Below are positions 1 through 7,039 of a stretch of 64,000 nt of DNA, piece by piece (positions within the stretch are counted from its first letter, which is position 1; each line of letters opens with the position of its first letter). This DNA is from Tyzzerella sp. (GTDB lineage: Bacteria > Bacillota > Clostridia > Lachnospirales > Lachnospiraceae): positions 1-64,000 of the forward strand of contig JAFQRJ010000003.1 of the NCBI GenBank assembly GCA_017410145.1, read 5' to 3'. Below the pieces are notes generated by a model. It ran no database searches. It had not been told where the DNA came from and was given only the letters and a program-made list of their open reading frames with translations. Position numbers and translations under genes: made by a program.

Positions 1-81
1 AAAACAGGCACTTTGCAACAGAAAAGATGCAGTTTTCGCCCATTATAAATACTTTGTTGATTGTTTGTAACTTATAAACTA

Positions 82-119
82 TTTCACAAAATGGCTAAAA
101 TAAAGGCTTTTTTGTGAAA
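82..119. repeat. inverted repeat upstream of the restriction endonuclease gene
   Basis: TTTCACAAAA (82-91) is exactly complementary to TTTTGTGAAA (110-119), with an 18-nt loop containing GGCT twice. It ends 29 bp before the endonuclease start. It could be an operator or 5'-UTR hairpin limiting endonuclease expression, or the tail of an upstream transcript. No U-tract follows it on the plus strand, which argues against a simple terminator. The rest of 1-148 shows nothing else recognisable. Confidence 0.45.
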
Positions 120-148
120 AATAAATAAGAAAGTATAGAGAATCTAAA

Positions 149-931
149 ATGTCAGAAAGAAAAATAGTAGTAAGTGGAGACCTTACTTCGGATGACAAAT
201 TCAGAGAAAAAATGCAAGAAATAAAACAACGTGGCTATATTAAGTCCCGTAGAACCGGTGATACAGGTGTTGGCAAAACACTTGAGGATTTACTTGGTAT
301 AGAGGAAAATTCCATACAGGCTGCAGATTTAGGAAAAGTAGAACTAAAAGCTAATAGAAAAAATTCCAATAGTATGATGACATTAGTAACAAAATCCCCA
401 AATAAGAGAGGCGTAAACAACAAAGTTCTACGAGAAAAATATGGATATTATACTGAAGAATCTATATCTGTAAACCCTAATGTGAAGGTTCTACACACTA
501 GTGTTAATGGAAAAGATTTTAATACTCTAAATGGTAATCCCTTTATGAAATTAACATTTAAAGAAGAAAAAATGTATTTGGAACACGCGGAAGATGGCAT
601 ACTAGAAGATGTCTATTGGGATAAACAAACTATCGAAACGGCTATTAACAAAAAATATCCCACCGGAAAAGTGTATCGTGTTCAGGCTGAATCAAGAAAA
701 GAAGCTGATGGCACAGAATCGTTCTTATATAACGATGTAGAAAGTTTAGAAAATTTTAATGCAGACAGAATGATGACAAACTTACAAAACGGCGATTTGT
801 CAGTAGATATTAGACTAGGATTTTACGCATCTGGAAAAAAGAAAGGGAAACCGCATGACAATGGTACAGCAATAAGAGTACCAATCAAAAAGTTAGACAA
901 CTGTTTCGACAACAAGAAAAAACTATTATAG
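149..931 (+). CDS. MvaI/BcnI-family type II restriction endonuclease
   Basis: The 260-residue protein resembles the MvaI/BcnI restriction endonuclease family, monomeric PD-(D/E)XK enzymes that cut CCWGG or CCSGG sites. The N-terminal block GYIKSRRTGDTGVGKTLEDL (residues 29-48) and the following D60...E65-L-K67 fit the family's catalytic core, with E46 also conserved-looking. Length is typical. It converges on a methyltransferase gene that ends 33 bp away, and a second methyltransferase lies beyond, so the three form a restriction-modification locus. The ribosome binding site is weak (GAGA about 10 nt upstream), which would suit low endonuclease expression. Recognition sequence cannot be read from the protein. 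The family call is from motif memory. Confidence 0.8.
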   Translation: MSERKIVVSGDLTSDDKFREKMQEIKQRGYIKSRRTGDTGVGKTLEDLLGIEENSIQAADLGKVELKANRKNSNSMMTLVTKSPNKRGVNNKVLREKYGYYTEESISVNPNVKVLHTSVNGKDFNTLNGNPFMKLTFKEEKMYLEHAEDGILEDVYWDKQTIETAINKKYPTGKVYRVQAESRKEADGTESFLYNDVESLENFNADRMMTNLQNGDLSVDIRLGFYASGKKKGKPHDNGTAIRVPIKKLDNCFDNKKKLL

Positions 932-955
932 TACGCTTGTCTACATAACTAAGAA

Positions 956-975
956 AAGGGGGATTATTCCCCCTT
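956..975. terminator. terminator between convergent endonuclease and methyltransferase genes
   Basis: AAGGGGG (956-962) pairs with CCCCCTT (969-975) around a 6-nt loop. On the minus strand the stem is followed by TTTTC, so it best serves the methyltransferase, whose TAA lies inside the hairpin. It may also stop the endonuclease transcript. Confidence 0.65.
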
Positions 976-2415
976 CCTTAGCACTACTATTAGTTCCTCA
1001 TTCATTGTTTTTACCTTTTTGCCCGGCTCATTAGTCGGAGAATTCAAACTTGGCATTACTTTATTTGTAATATTTCTCTCTAGGGTAGTAACATGGACCA
1101 ATCCCATCGTCTTTGCCATTTCAACAATAATGTCACTTGTCATCAGTTGAACACCTTTTACAGTACGATTACCAACAACCCAAAACTGGTAACTATTAAT
1201 TCTGCATTTTTGTGTAACGGTTTGCATAATATCCTGCAAATCCTTGTAAAAACTATATACATCTCCAGCACGTTCTAAATTATCAGCCGATGACATGATT
1301 TCTAATAAGGAATCCTTCAAAATTTTACTGCAAATATTATTCTCGAATCCTTTCTTATATGATTTCCCACCCATAAGTTTCTTATCAATATCAATAATAT
1401 CCTTGTATGAATATTTTTCATAATCACACCATTGTAAAGACACTCTGCTGAATTGTCCATAAGCAACAGTGGTACGACTGTCTCCATATGGAGGAGACGT
1501 TATTACTATATCAATGCTATCATCTGGGACTGACTCCAAGCTCGCCGCATCGTCAAATGAAAAGTGTACTTTAGACTTATTGTCATTTGTAACCCTTTCT
1601 TGCAAAGCACACATTTTCTCCACGTTACTATTCAATATCTTTATAAACTGTTCTTTTACATTAGGTTTATATACCTTAACTTTCTCAGGTTGCATCCTAT
1701 ACATTTTAAATTCACCATTTCGTCTATTAGATACCAACCTTGTCGTCTCTGAAAAAACCACTTCAAAATACTCTTTAACATCTTCATTCTGGATTCTGCT
1801 TATAGCATGCTTTATTAATTGTAATTCTATTATTACAGTTGGAACAAACCAGAAACCTAAATTTGTGATTTCAGGGATTTTCAAAGACTTTCCTTTTGTC
1901 TCTATAAATGCATTCAAAATCTGCGGAGCCTTAGCTCCCCAATTTTCTTTTTCATTCACTTTTGCAGTTATGTCATATCCGCAGTTTTGAACATATCCAT
2001 CAACTTCTAACAACACCTCTTTATATTCAAAATAGGATTGTTCTAACAAAGATAGTAATTGTCTTTTCCCTTTTTCAAGTTCAATTTTGTCCAACAACGT
2101 CGTTTTTGCCTTTGAGATTCTATGTGCTAATGGATTCAAATCGTTTCCATATATGTCAGATATTCCTGCTAACACGCCCTCTAACAACACTGTTCCTGAA
2201 CCCATAAAAGGATCCATTAAACTTGTAAGTTTCTCATACTTTTTTACTATATTCAATATGTTTCTACTTATCGGATACACCATAACCGCAGGGTAATTAT
2301 GTATACTATGTGTTAACTCCTTCGTATCAGATTCCTTGAAATCCCAAAAATCATCTGACAATCTTTGAAATTCTTTCCTTAAATCTTCATCAATATTCTT
2401 TAGTGCAATCATCAT
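964..2415 (-). CDS. site-specific DNA methyltransferase, probably cytosine-N4
   Basis: This is a 483-residue SAM-dependent DNA methyltransferase. The SAM-binding motif DPFMGSGT is near residue 68 and the catalytic motif TSPPYGDS near residue 306. The SPPY form is usual for N4-cytosine enzymes. Motif I precedes motif IV by about 235 residues, so the order is alpha-like, with the probable target-recognition region between them. Start: the frame opens upstream at 2460, but GAGAGG sits 5-6 nt before the ATG at 2415, so I use that. A TATAAT-like -10 lies just upstream near 2440. The gene presumably protects sites cut by the convergent MvaI/BcnI-type endonuclease. The exact base modified is inferred. 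Confidence 0.82.
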   Translation of the reverse strand: MMIALKNIDEDLRKEFQRLSDDFWDFKESDTKELTHSIHNYPAVMVYPISRNILNIVKKYEKLTSLMDPFMGSGTVLLEGVLAGISDIYGNDLNPLAHRISKAKTTLLDKIELEKGKRQLLSLLEQSYFEYKEVLLEVDGYVQNCGYDITAKVNEKENWGAKAPQILNAFIETKGKSLKIPEITNLGFWFVPTVIIELQLIKHAISRIQNEDVKEYFEVVFSETTRLVSNRRNGEFKMYRMQPEKVKVYKPNVKEQFIKILNSNVEKMCALQERVTNDNKSKVHFSFDDAASLESVPDDSIDIVITSPPYGDSRTTVAYGQFSRVSLQWCDYEKYSYKDIIDIDKKLMGGKSYKKGFENNICSKILKDSLLEIMSSADNLERAGDVYSFYKDLQDIMQTVTQKCRINSYQFWVVGNRTVKGVQLMTSDIIVEMAKTMGLVHVTTLERNITNKVMPSLNSPTNEPGKKVKTMNEELIVVLRKGE

Positions 2416-2474
2416 AATAATCCTCTCACAAAAATCAAGAATTATTATATCATATTTCAAGCAAAAAGACAGTA

Positions 2475-2999
2475 CTATTTATTTCCACTGCTTATCTCTT
2501 CCTTAACCTCAACAGTACAGATTGTATCATTATGCCAACCACCATGAGGAACTAATAAGATTCTCTTTATTTCAAAGCCGTTAGTTTTTCCTATTCCTCC
2601 GCTATTCCAACCAAATGTAATAACCTTACCACCCGGCTTAAGTATACGAGAAATTTCTTTCTTTTGATTTGACCAAAAGCTAGCCTTTGTAGTATCCCAT
2701 GTGACGTTATAACCAAAATCTTTATAGCATTCACTTACTTGCCGTGGTGAAAAAGGCGGGTCATAAAGAATGCCATCCACGGAACAATCTTCAAACATTT
2801 TCAAAAAATCCAAGGCGTCCATATGGTAATCTGTATCGAATTCCGGATTTAAGTCATTTGTAATATTCGCTAAAGTATTTCTATTAGCAAAGGGGTCTAT
2901 CCATAACCCCTCCTGCATCTCATCAATAAGCATTTCCTTTATTGGCTTAATTTCAAACGTATTTTTACTAGGCATGGCCCATTTTCTTTCTATAACCAC
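2475..2999 (-). CDS. small DNA methyltransferase with DPPF motif
   Basis: A 174-residue protein with the catalytic tetrapeptide DPPF (residues 80-83) and a reduced SAM region, WIDPFANRNT near residue 33 followed by NDLNP. This looks like the short adenine-type methyltransferases carried by phages and mobile elements. It has no obvious target-recognition domain. It ends 60 bp before the larger methyltransferase start and probably shares its transcript. The start is GTG, supported by AAAGGA 8 nt upstream; an ATG eight codons later lacks a good site. BcnI-type systems are known to use two methyltransferases, which would fit two modification genes here, but this one could also be an orphan. Confidence 0.7.
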   Translation of the reverse strand: MVIERKWAMPSKNTFEIKPIKEMLIDEMQEGLWIDPFANRNTLANITNDLNPEFDTDYHMDALDFLKMFEDCSVDGILYDPPFSPRQVSECYKDFGYNVTWDTTKASFWSNQKKEISRILKPGGKVITFGWNSGGIGKTNGFEIKRILLVPHGGWHNDTICTVEVKEEISSGNK

Positions 3000-3133
3000 A
3001 AAACCAATCCTTTCTCTTTTCGTATCTATTGAAAATTATATCAGTACGAATACAATTTTTCAAGAACAAATGTTCTATTTTAAATTGTGTTAATTATGTT
3101 ATATGAATTGTTTCCTCGTTGCTACACTATGCT

Positions 3134-4448
3134 CTATCTCGTCCTCTTCCACATCCGATACTCCTCATTCAACCTCTTCCGTTCTTCTTCCAACCTCACA
3201 TACTCTCTCGCTTCTTCAATCATCTTCGCCAGTTTTTCCTCCCCGACATACGCTTTCAAATCATCCAAATCCTTCCCCTTGGCAACATACTCCATCACTT
3301 CTCTTTCTTTAAACTTTATCTGCCATTTCAAATCCTCAATACGCCCTATTAACCTATCATTCTCATCTTCCAACTTCCGATTCTCTGCTCTTAACACACC
3401 AATCTTTCCTAGCAGTCCACGAATCGCCTCCTTGAATCTGTGAAACAACGGCATCACTATCTTTTCTTTATAGGCTTTCGCTGACATAAACGTATCCGGT
3501 TCCCGCAACTGATATTGACCACCCTTTTCGTACTCCCACATAGACTCTTCCACATATCTTGTATCCCTCTCGAGTAGCGAAATATCTTTCTCTAACTTTT
3601 CTTTCTCGTCAATTTCCTCCTTGGTCATGATGTCTATGATTTTTTCAGTTTCCAACTTGTCAGCCAGTACATGCTCTTTTTCATCAATCTGCTCTGTCAA
3701 CTCTTCGGAACGTTTTTCCTGTTCTGCTAGTTGCGTTTTCGTTGTCTCATATTTCTTCTCCGTCTGCGCCAACTGATATTCTGCTACAGACAAATCGTGA
3801 TTTCTGCCCTTCTCCTTTTCTCGAATATTTTTTTCGTAGATAAAGGCGCGTGTAATCATTAGCTACTTTTCGCAATTTATCTTGCAACACTACTGACAAT
3901 GTTTCCTTTGTAAACACCGACCTTTTTGAAACCTTCGTTTCCGGACCATTCTTAAATCCTCGTCCCACCGGAACACCTACCACATGCATATGTGGACTTG
4001 TTTCATCCAGATGAACCACCGCATTTGCGACTTTGAAATCCGGGAGATAAATCTGCAGCCATTTCAAGATTTTCTGATAAACCGCTTCCATCAATTGTTT
4101 ATCTTCCTCATGTGCATCCCAAAATTCTTTATCACCACATTGAAAGATTATCTCAACTGCCATGTCCTGTCCTTTCTCAGATACATAGTTGAAATAATCT
4201 TTTATTTTTCTATCTTCCCTATTCTGTTTTTCGTTGTACTTCTTGATTGCATTCCCAAACTCCTCTTTATAAACCCTCTTTACATCTCTCAATAAATTAT
4301 TTGTGCCATAGAGCAAAATGATTTTATCTGCACTATAATCCGCCGACTTATATTTACGGAGGTTGTGTTTGGCTACGCCTTCAAGTTTTGTCTTGCTGGT
4401 AATGGCACTTTTATTTTGACTGATATGTACCGTGTATGAAATACCCAT
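3134..4448 (-). pseudogene. mobV: MobV-family relaxase (Pre/Mob), frameshifted
   Basis: Plasmid-type Mob/Pre relaxase that would nick the oriT just upstream of it. The first frame (3747-4448) carries the metal-binding motif HLDETSPHMH (residues 146-155), the hallmark of MobV. The second frame (3134-3859) continues with EKGRNHDLSVAEY and a long coiled coil (roughly EKKYETT to EKLEKDI), the usual MobV C-terminus. The two join if one base is removed from the A7 run (T7 on the plus strand at 3828-3834), giving one 437-residue protein. So the gene is intact except for a homopolymer +1: a real inactivating mutation, phase-variable slippage, or a sequencing error. Without correction the first product is 233 residues and still has the catalytic motif. 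Confidence 0.85.
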
Positions 4449-4496
4449 TCACATCCCTCTTTTCTTATTCGTAATCAATGCTTGCGGAGCAGTTCT

Positions 4497-4564
4497 GTTA
4501 TCATCTTGGCTCTGCCATAGATGATAACCCCCTAGCAGTTTTGGCAAGCCAAAACATGCGGGGG
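4497..4564. other. candidate oriT (two nested inverted repeats)
   Basis: GTTATCATCT (4497-4506) pairs perfectly with AGATGATAAC (4519-4528). Immediately adjacent, GTTTTGGC (4538-4545) pairs with GCCAAAAC (4548-4555). That stem extends through GCA/TGC to CCCCC (4528-4532) and GGGGG (4560-4564) with only small bulges. The position directly upstream of a MobV relaxase gene is where MobV oriT sites lie. The nick site is not assigned. Confidence 0.65.
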
Positions 4565-4602
4565 CTCTCCGAGGGTTTATTCGTATATTTGACTTATTGT
4601 TA

Positions 4603-4665
4603 CATCACTGTCACTTCACTTTCGCATAAAGTTACATCGCTTTTTGGAAAAGTAATATCACTTTT
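4603..4665 (-). repeat. three tandem 21-bp units encoding KSDxT heptads
   Basis: On the minus strand three 21-nt units, 4645-4665, 4624-4644 and 4603-4623, share the pattern AAA-AGY-GAT-RTW-ACT. In the frame that stays open they read KSDITFP, KSDVTLC and ESEVTVM, followed directly by TAA (4600-4602). The open frame runs back into the end of tnpV in another register (65 codons to 4797) and has no convincing ribosome binding site. The array lies between tnpV and the oriT-like cruciform. It could be a DNA-level iteron-like array or the tail of a small protein. Confidence 0.55.
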
Positions 4666-4673
4666 GTGAAAAC

Positions 4674-5051
4674 TCAGTGGAACCGGTATACAATCTCCTG
4701 CAACACCATTTCCTCTGCCAACACCCTCGCCTTTACCCTCAATCCATATTGCTCCAAAAATGAGTTGCTGTTCTTCGGCTTGTGATTCCTGAGCCACACA
4801 GCCTCCGTCATTTCCAGCAACTCATACGCTTCTTCATTTACTGCCATTGCTTTTGTTCGCAACATTCCAAGTCTTACTAATGTCTGGTATCTGCACGGAC
4901 ATTTTTCTTTCAAGTATCCAATCCATATATCTCCATACTTCCCTACCGATTGTGACAAGTCTTCCGTTTCGACAGATAACAACGGATAAAAGATATCTTC
5001 CACCTCTTGATACTCGATTCCTAATCTTTCAAACAATGTTTCATTTCTCAT
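4674..5051 (-). CDS. tnpV: TnpV-like transposon protein
   Basis: A 125-residue protein resembling TnpV, a small protein of unknown biochemical role carried by Tn4451-type mobilizable transposons and many clostridial integrative elements. The recognisable parts are the N-terminal LFERLGIEY and the central GYLKEKCPCRYQTLVRLGML block. It is the last gene of the overlapping xis-int-mobC-tnpV operon: its ATG overlaps the end of mobC by 11 bp (ATGAGAAATGA), implying translational coupling. Its presence supports a mobilizable element rather than a phage. Confidence 0.75.
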   Translation of the reverse strand: MRNETLFERLGIEYQEVEDIFYPLLSVETEDLSQSVGKYGDIWIGYLKEKCPCRYQTLVRLGMLRTKAMAVNEEAYELLEMTEAVWLRNHKPKNSNSFLEQYGLRVKARVLAEEMVLQEIVYRFH

Positions 5052-5427
5052 TTTCGTTTTCTCCCATCTTTTGTTTCAAATCGTTTTTCCACAAATACTT
5101 TGCTCCATCCAACATCCATATGATTGCTTTCAACATATTTACAAATTCCACCTGCATATCTGCCAAGCCTTCTTTCGTTATCAACGGATTACCATTTTCA
5201 ATTTGCTCTGCAACTTCCTTAATAACCATCTGCATAGTCTGCAGTTCTTGCACCAATTTGTAAATCAGCTCTTTTTTGCCCACCACGCACACTCTGTTAT
5301 AAATACATGAACGGACGAAATAATCTCTTTTGGACAAACCACTTGCTATAATCTTTGCTTCTATTTCTTCTCGCTCCCAATTTGCGATATGAAAATTAAT
5401 TGTTGGGTTTCTATGCGATTTACTCAT
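5041..5427 (-). CDS. mobC: MobC-like relaxosome accessory protein
   Basis: A 128-residue protein with an N-terminal ribbon-helix-helix-like segment (NPTINFHIANWEREEIEAK, then ASGLSKRDYFVRSCI), as in MobC/relaxosome proteins that bind oriT DNA and help the relaxase open it. The C-terminal half is helical, with a Trp-containing MLDGAKYLW segment. Its ATG overlaps the integrase stop codon (ATGA), and its own end overlaps the tnpV start, so it belongs to one coupled operon. Family assignment is by pattern; the partner would be the MobV-type relaxase downstream. Confidence 0.7.
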   Translation of the reverse strand: MSKSHRNPTINFHIANWEREEIEAKIIASGLSKRDYFVRSCIYNRVCVVGKKELIYKLVQELQTMQMVIKEVAEQIENGNPLITKEGLADMQVEFVNMLKAIIWMLDGAKYLWKNDLKQKMGENENEK

Positions 5428-6497
5428 AAAACATTCTCCTTTCGCTCAAATTCGCCATCCAATCGATTCGCCAACTGTGCCTGCTTATTTGGATATAAAT
5501 GCGAATACGTATTTAACGTTGTTTCAATTCTCTCGTGCCCTAATCGCTCTGCAATTTCTTTTGCAGAACAACCCATGTCCACAAGTAAACTTGCATGGCT
5601 GTGTCGCAAATCATGCACTCTGATTTTCTTTACTCCACTTAATTTGATACCTCTCTCCATCTCCCTCGTTAAATGACTTTTTGTGGTTTGAAACATTCTT
5701 GCATCTGGCATAATCCCATACAACTTATTTGTATATTCCTGCAAATCTTCTACTAGAAACTGTGGTATATTTACCACGCGATTACTTTTTGGCGTTTTAG
5801 GTGTTGTAATAATGTCTTTTCTCCCCAGTCTTTGGTATGATTTGTTGATTCTAATTGTACAATCTTCAAAATCAATATCCTCATACGTCAGCGCCAACAA
5901 CTCTCCCATTCGCATTCCCGTCCAATATAATATTTGAAACATCATATACGACATTGGTTTATCTTTCACAACTTCAAGAAAATGCAAATACTCATCCTTC
6001 GTCCAAAATGACATTTCTTCTGCCTTTGCTTTTCCCATACTGCCAGCCTTTTTGCATGGATTATTTTTCAATTCATAATATCGTTCCGCATAGTTAAAAA
6101 TGGCTGCAAGTTGATTATGAACTGTTTTCAAATAAGTTTGCGAATATCCCTTATTCATCAACGTATTCTGCCATTTGCGAATATCCGGTGCCTTAATCTC
6201 ATTGATAGCGCGATTCCCGAAATACGGACGAATCTTCAAATCAATGATATATTTCTTGGTTCGCACTGTGCTTTCCTTCAAACGCTTTTCCATATCCTCA
6301 TAATACAGTTCGAGAAACTGGTCAAACCTCATATCCAAATTACTTTGTTGCTTCTGAAGAAATTCTCTTGCCCACGCTTCTGCTTCAGCCTTTGTCCGAA
6401 AACCACGTTAAAATTTCTTTTTTCGGTTCCCTTGCCAATCCGTATAATAGAATTGGCATAACCATTTACCCGTCTTTTGATCTTTTGTTAGGTTCAT
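5424..6497 (-). pseudogene. int: tyrosine integrase with in-frame stop at codon 30
   Basis: Site-specific tyrosine recombinase that would integrate and excise this element. Read from the ATG at 6497 (AAGGGG 7-8 nt upstream) it would be 357 residues: an N-terminal arm-binding segment, a SAM-like core-binding domain and the catalytic domain. The catalytic set is present in the 304-residue open part: R143 in TGMRMGE, H242 and R245 in HDLRHSH, H268 in GHER and Y278 in NTYSH. Codon 30 is TAA (6410-6408) in KKKF-stop-RGFRTK, where AAA (Lys) is expected, so one A-to-T change truncates it. The open frame after the stop lacks a good start site. The gene is probably inactive unless reinitiation occurs. 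Confidence 0.85.
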
Positions 6498-6512
6498 ACC
6501 TTTGCCCCTTTC

Positions 6513-6761
6513 TTACATTGCTTTATCAATATTTTCTTTTTCCTTTAATCGAATCTGCTCCAACATTTCATCCGTTACATTCAATCCATAGAATTTCTCT
6601 AAGAAAAACTGCGTTGGCACTTTTCCATGAATCACGTATTTTCCCATCTTTTCTAACTCCATGTTTAGTTGTGCTACAATCGTATAACTGTAAGAAACGG
6701 ACATATTTAAAATTCCTGCAATCTCTCTGGCAGTCAAATACATCTGTTTCGTTTTCTCCAT
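6513..6761 (-). CDS. xis: excisionase-like DNA-binding protein
   Basis: A small 82-residue protein with a helix-turn-helix near its N-terminus (YLTAREIAGILNMSVSYSY), as in excisionases and directionality factors encoded directly before tyrosine integrases. The frame is open further upstream (GTG at 6770), but AGGAGG lies 8 nt before the ATG at 6761, which is therefore the start. It is the first gene after the strong minus-strand promoter at 6883-6911 and ends 16 bp before the integrase start. Function is inferred from position, size and the HTH. Confidence 0.68.
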   Translation of the reverse strand: MEKTKQMYLTAREIAGILNMSVSYSYTIVAQLNMELEKMGKYVIHGKVPTQFFLEKFYGLNVTDEMLEQIRLKEKENIDKAM

Positions 6762-6860
6762 ATGCCTCACCTCCTCTGCTCTGATATTTTGAGAAAGATT
6801 AGTTTTGCATAATACTCGAATATTGCCTCCTATTCAACTTTCAATGTGCTCTTCTTTGCA

Positions 6861-6876
6861 AGATACTTTTGTATCT
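6861..6876. promoter_or_regulatory. operator copy 1 (AGATAC-N4-GTATCT)
   Basis: AGATACTTTTGTATCT, a perfect 6-bp inverted repeat with 4-bp spacing. It covers the expected transcription start of the xis promoter. Same sequence pattern as copies 2-4, therefore probably bound by the XRE repressor encoded at 7040. Confidence 0.75.
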
Positions 6877-6882
6877 GCTTTT

Positions 6883-6911
6883 ATTATAAAGATACATTTG
6901 TATCTTGTCAA
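6883..6911 (-). promoter_or_regulatory. consensus promoter of the xis-int-mobC-tnpV operon
   Basis: On the minus strand TTGACA (6911-6906), a 17-bp spacer and TATAAT (6888-6883): a perfect sigma-70/sigma-A promoter. Operator copy 2 (6890-6905) occupies the spacer almost exactly, so a bound repressor would exclude RNA polymerase. Confidence 0.88.
6890..6905. promoter_or_regulatory. operator copy 2, inside the promoter spacer
   Basis: AGATACATTTGTATCT, a perfect inverted repeat with the same half-sites as copy 1. It lies between the -35 and -10 of the mobility operon promoter and is centred 29 bp from copy 1. Confidence 0.8.
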
Positions 6912-6958
6912 CAGAGTAGTAAAAATTCTTTTCTCAGTACGCAATACACATCTCCTAT

Positions 6959-6986
6959 TTGCATTTTTTATATTTCGTGATACAAT
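6959..6986 (+). promoter_or_regulatory. promoter of the XRE repressor operon
   Basis: TTGCAT (6959-6964), 16-bp spacer and TACAAT (6981-6986), reading towards the repressor gene at 7040. Operator copy 3 overlaps the -10, which predicts negative autoregulation. Confidence 0.65.
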
Positions 6987-6998
6987 ACAAATGTATCT
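6983..6998. promoter_or_regulatory. operator copy 3 (one imperfect half)
   Basis: CAATACAAATGTATCT matches the operator pattern with a perfect right half (GTATCT) and ATAC of the left half. It overlaps the -10 of the repressor promoter. Confidence 0.6.
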
Positions 6999-7001
6999 GT
7001 C

Positions 7002-7017
7002 AGACACAAAAGTGTTT
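7002..7017. promoter_or_regulatory. operator copy 4 (variant AGACAC-N4-GTGTTT)
   Basis: AGACACAAAAGTGTTT keeps the 6-4-6 geometry with transitions in the half-sites. It is 19 bp from copy 3 and lies in the untranslated leader of the repressor gene, so it may be a weaker site. Confidence 0.5.
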
Positions 7018-7039
7018 GTTATAGATTGGAGGTTTCAAA

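Noticed and set aside
1469-1990. 173-codon plus-strand frame opposite the large methyltransferase
   Set aside because: It is a shadow of the methyltransferase gene: no ribosome binding site, no family pattern, and the minus-strand frame has clear catalytic motifs.
4674-4797. Upstream part of the 65-codon frame ending in the KSDxT repeats
   Set aside because: It overlaps tnpV out of register and has no ribosome binding site. Only the repeat block outside tnpV is reported.
6339-6497. The integrase as an intact 304-residue protein starting at 6338
   Set aside because: That start is a TTG with no ribosome binding site, while the sequence upstream continues the family's N-terminal domain in the same frame up to a good ATG. 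A nonsense mutation explains it better.
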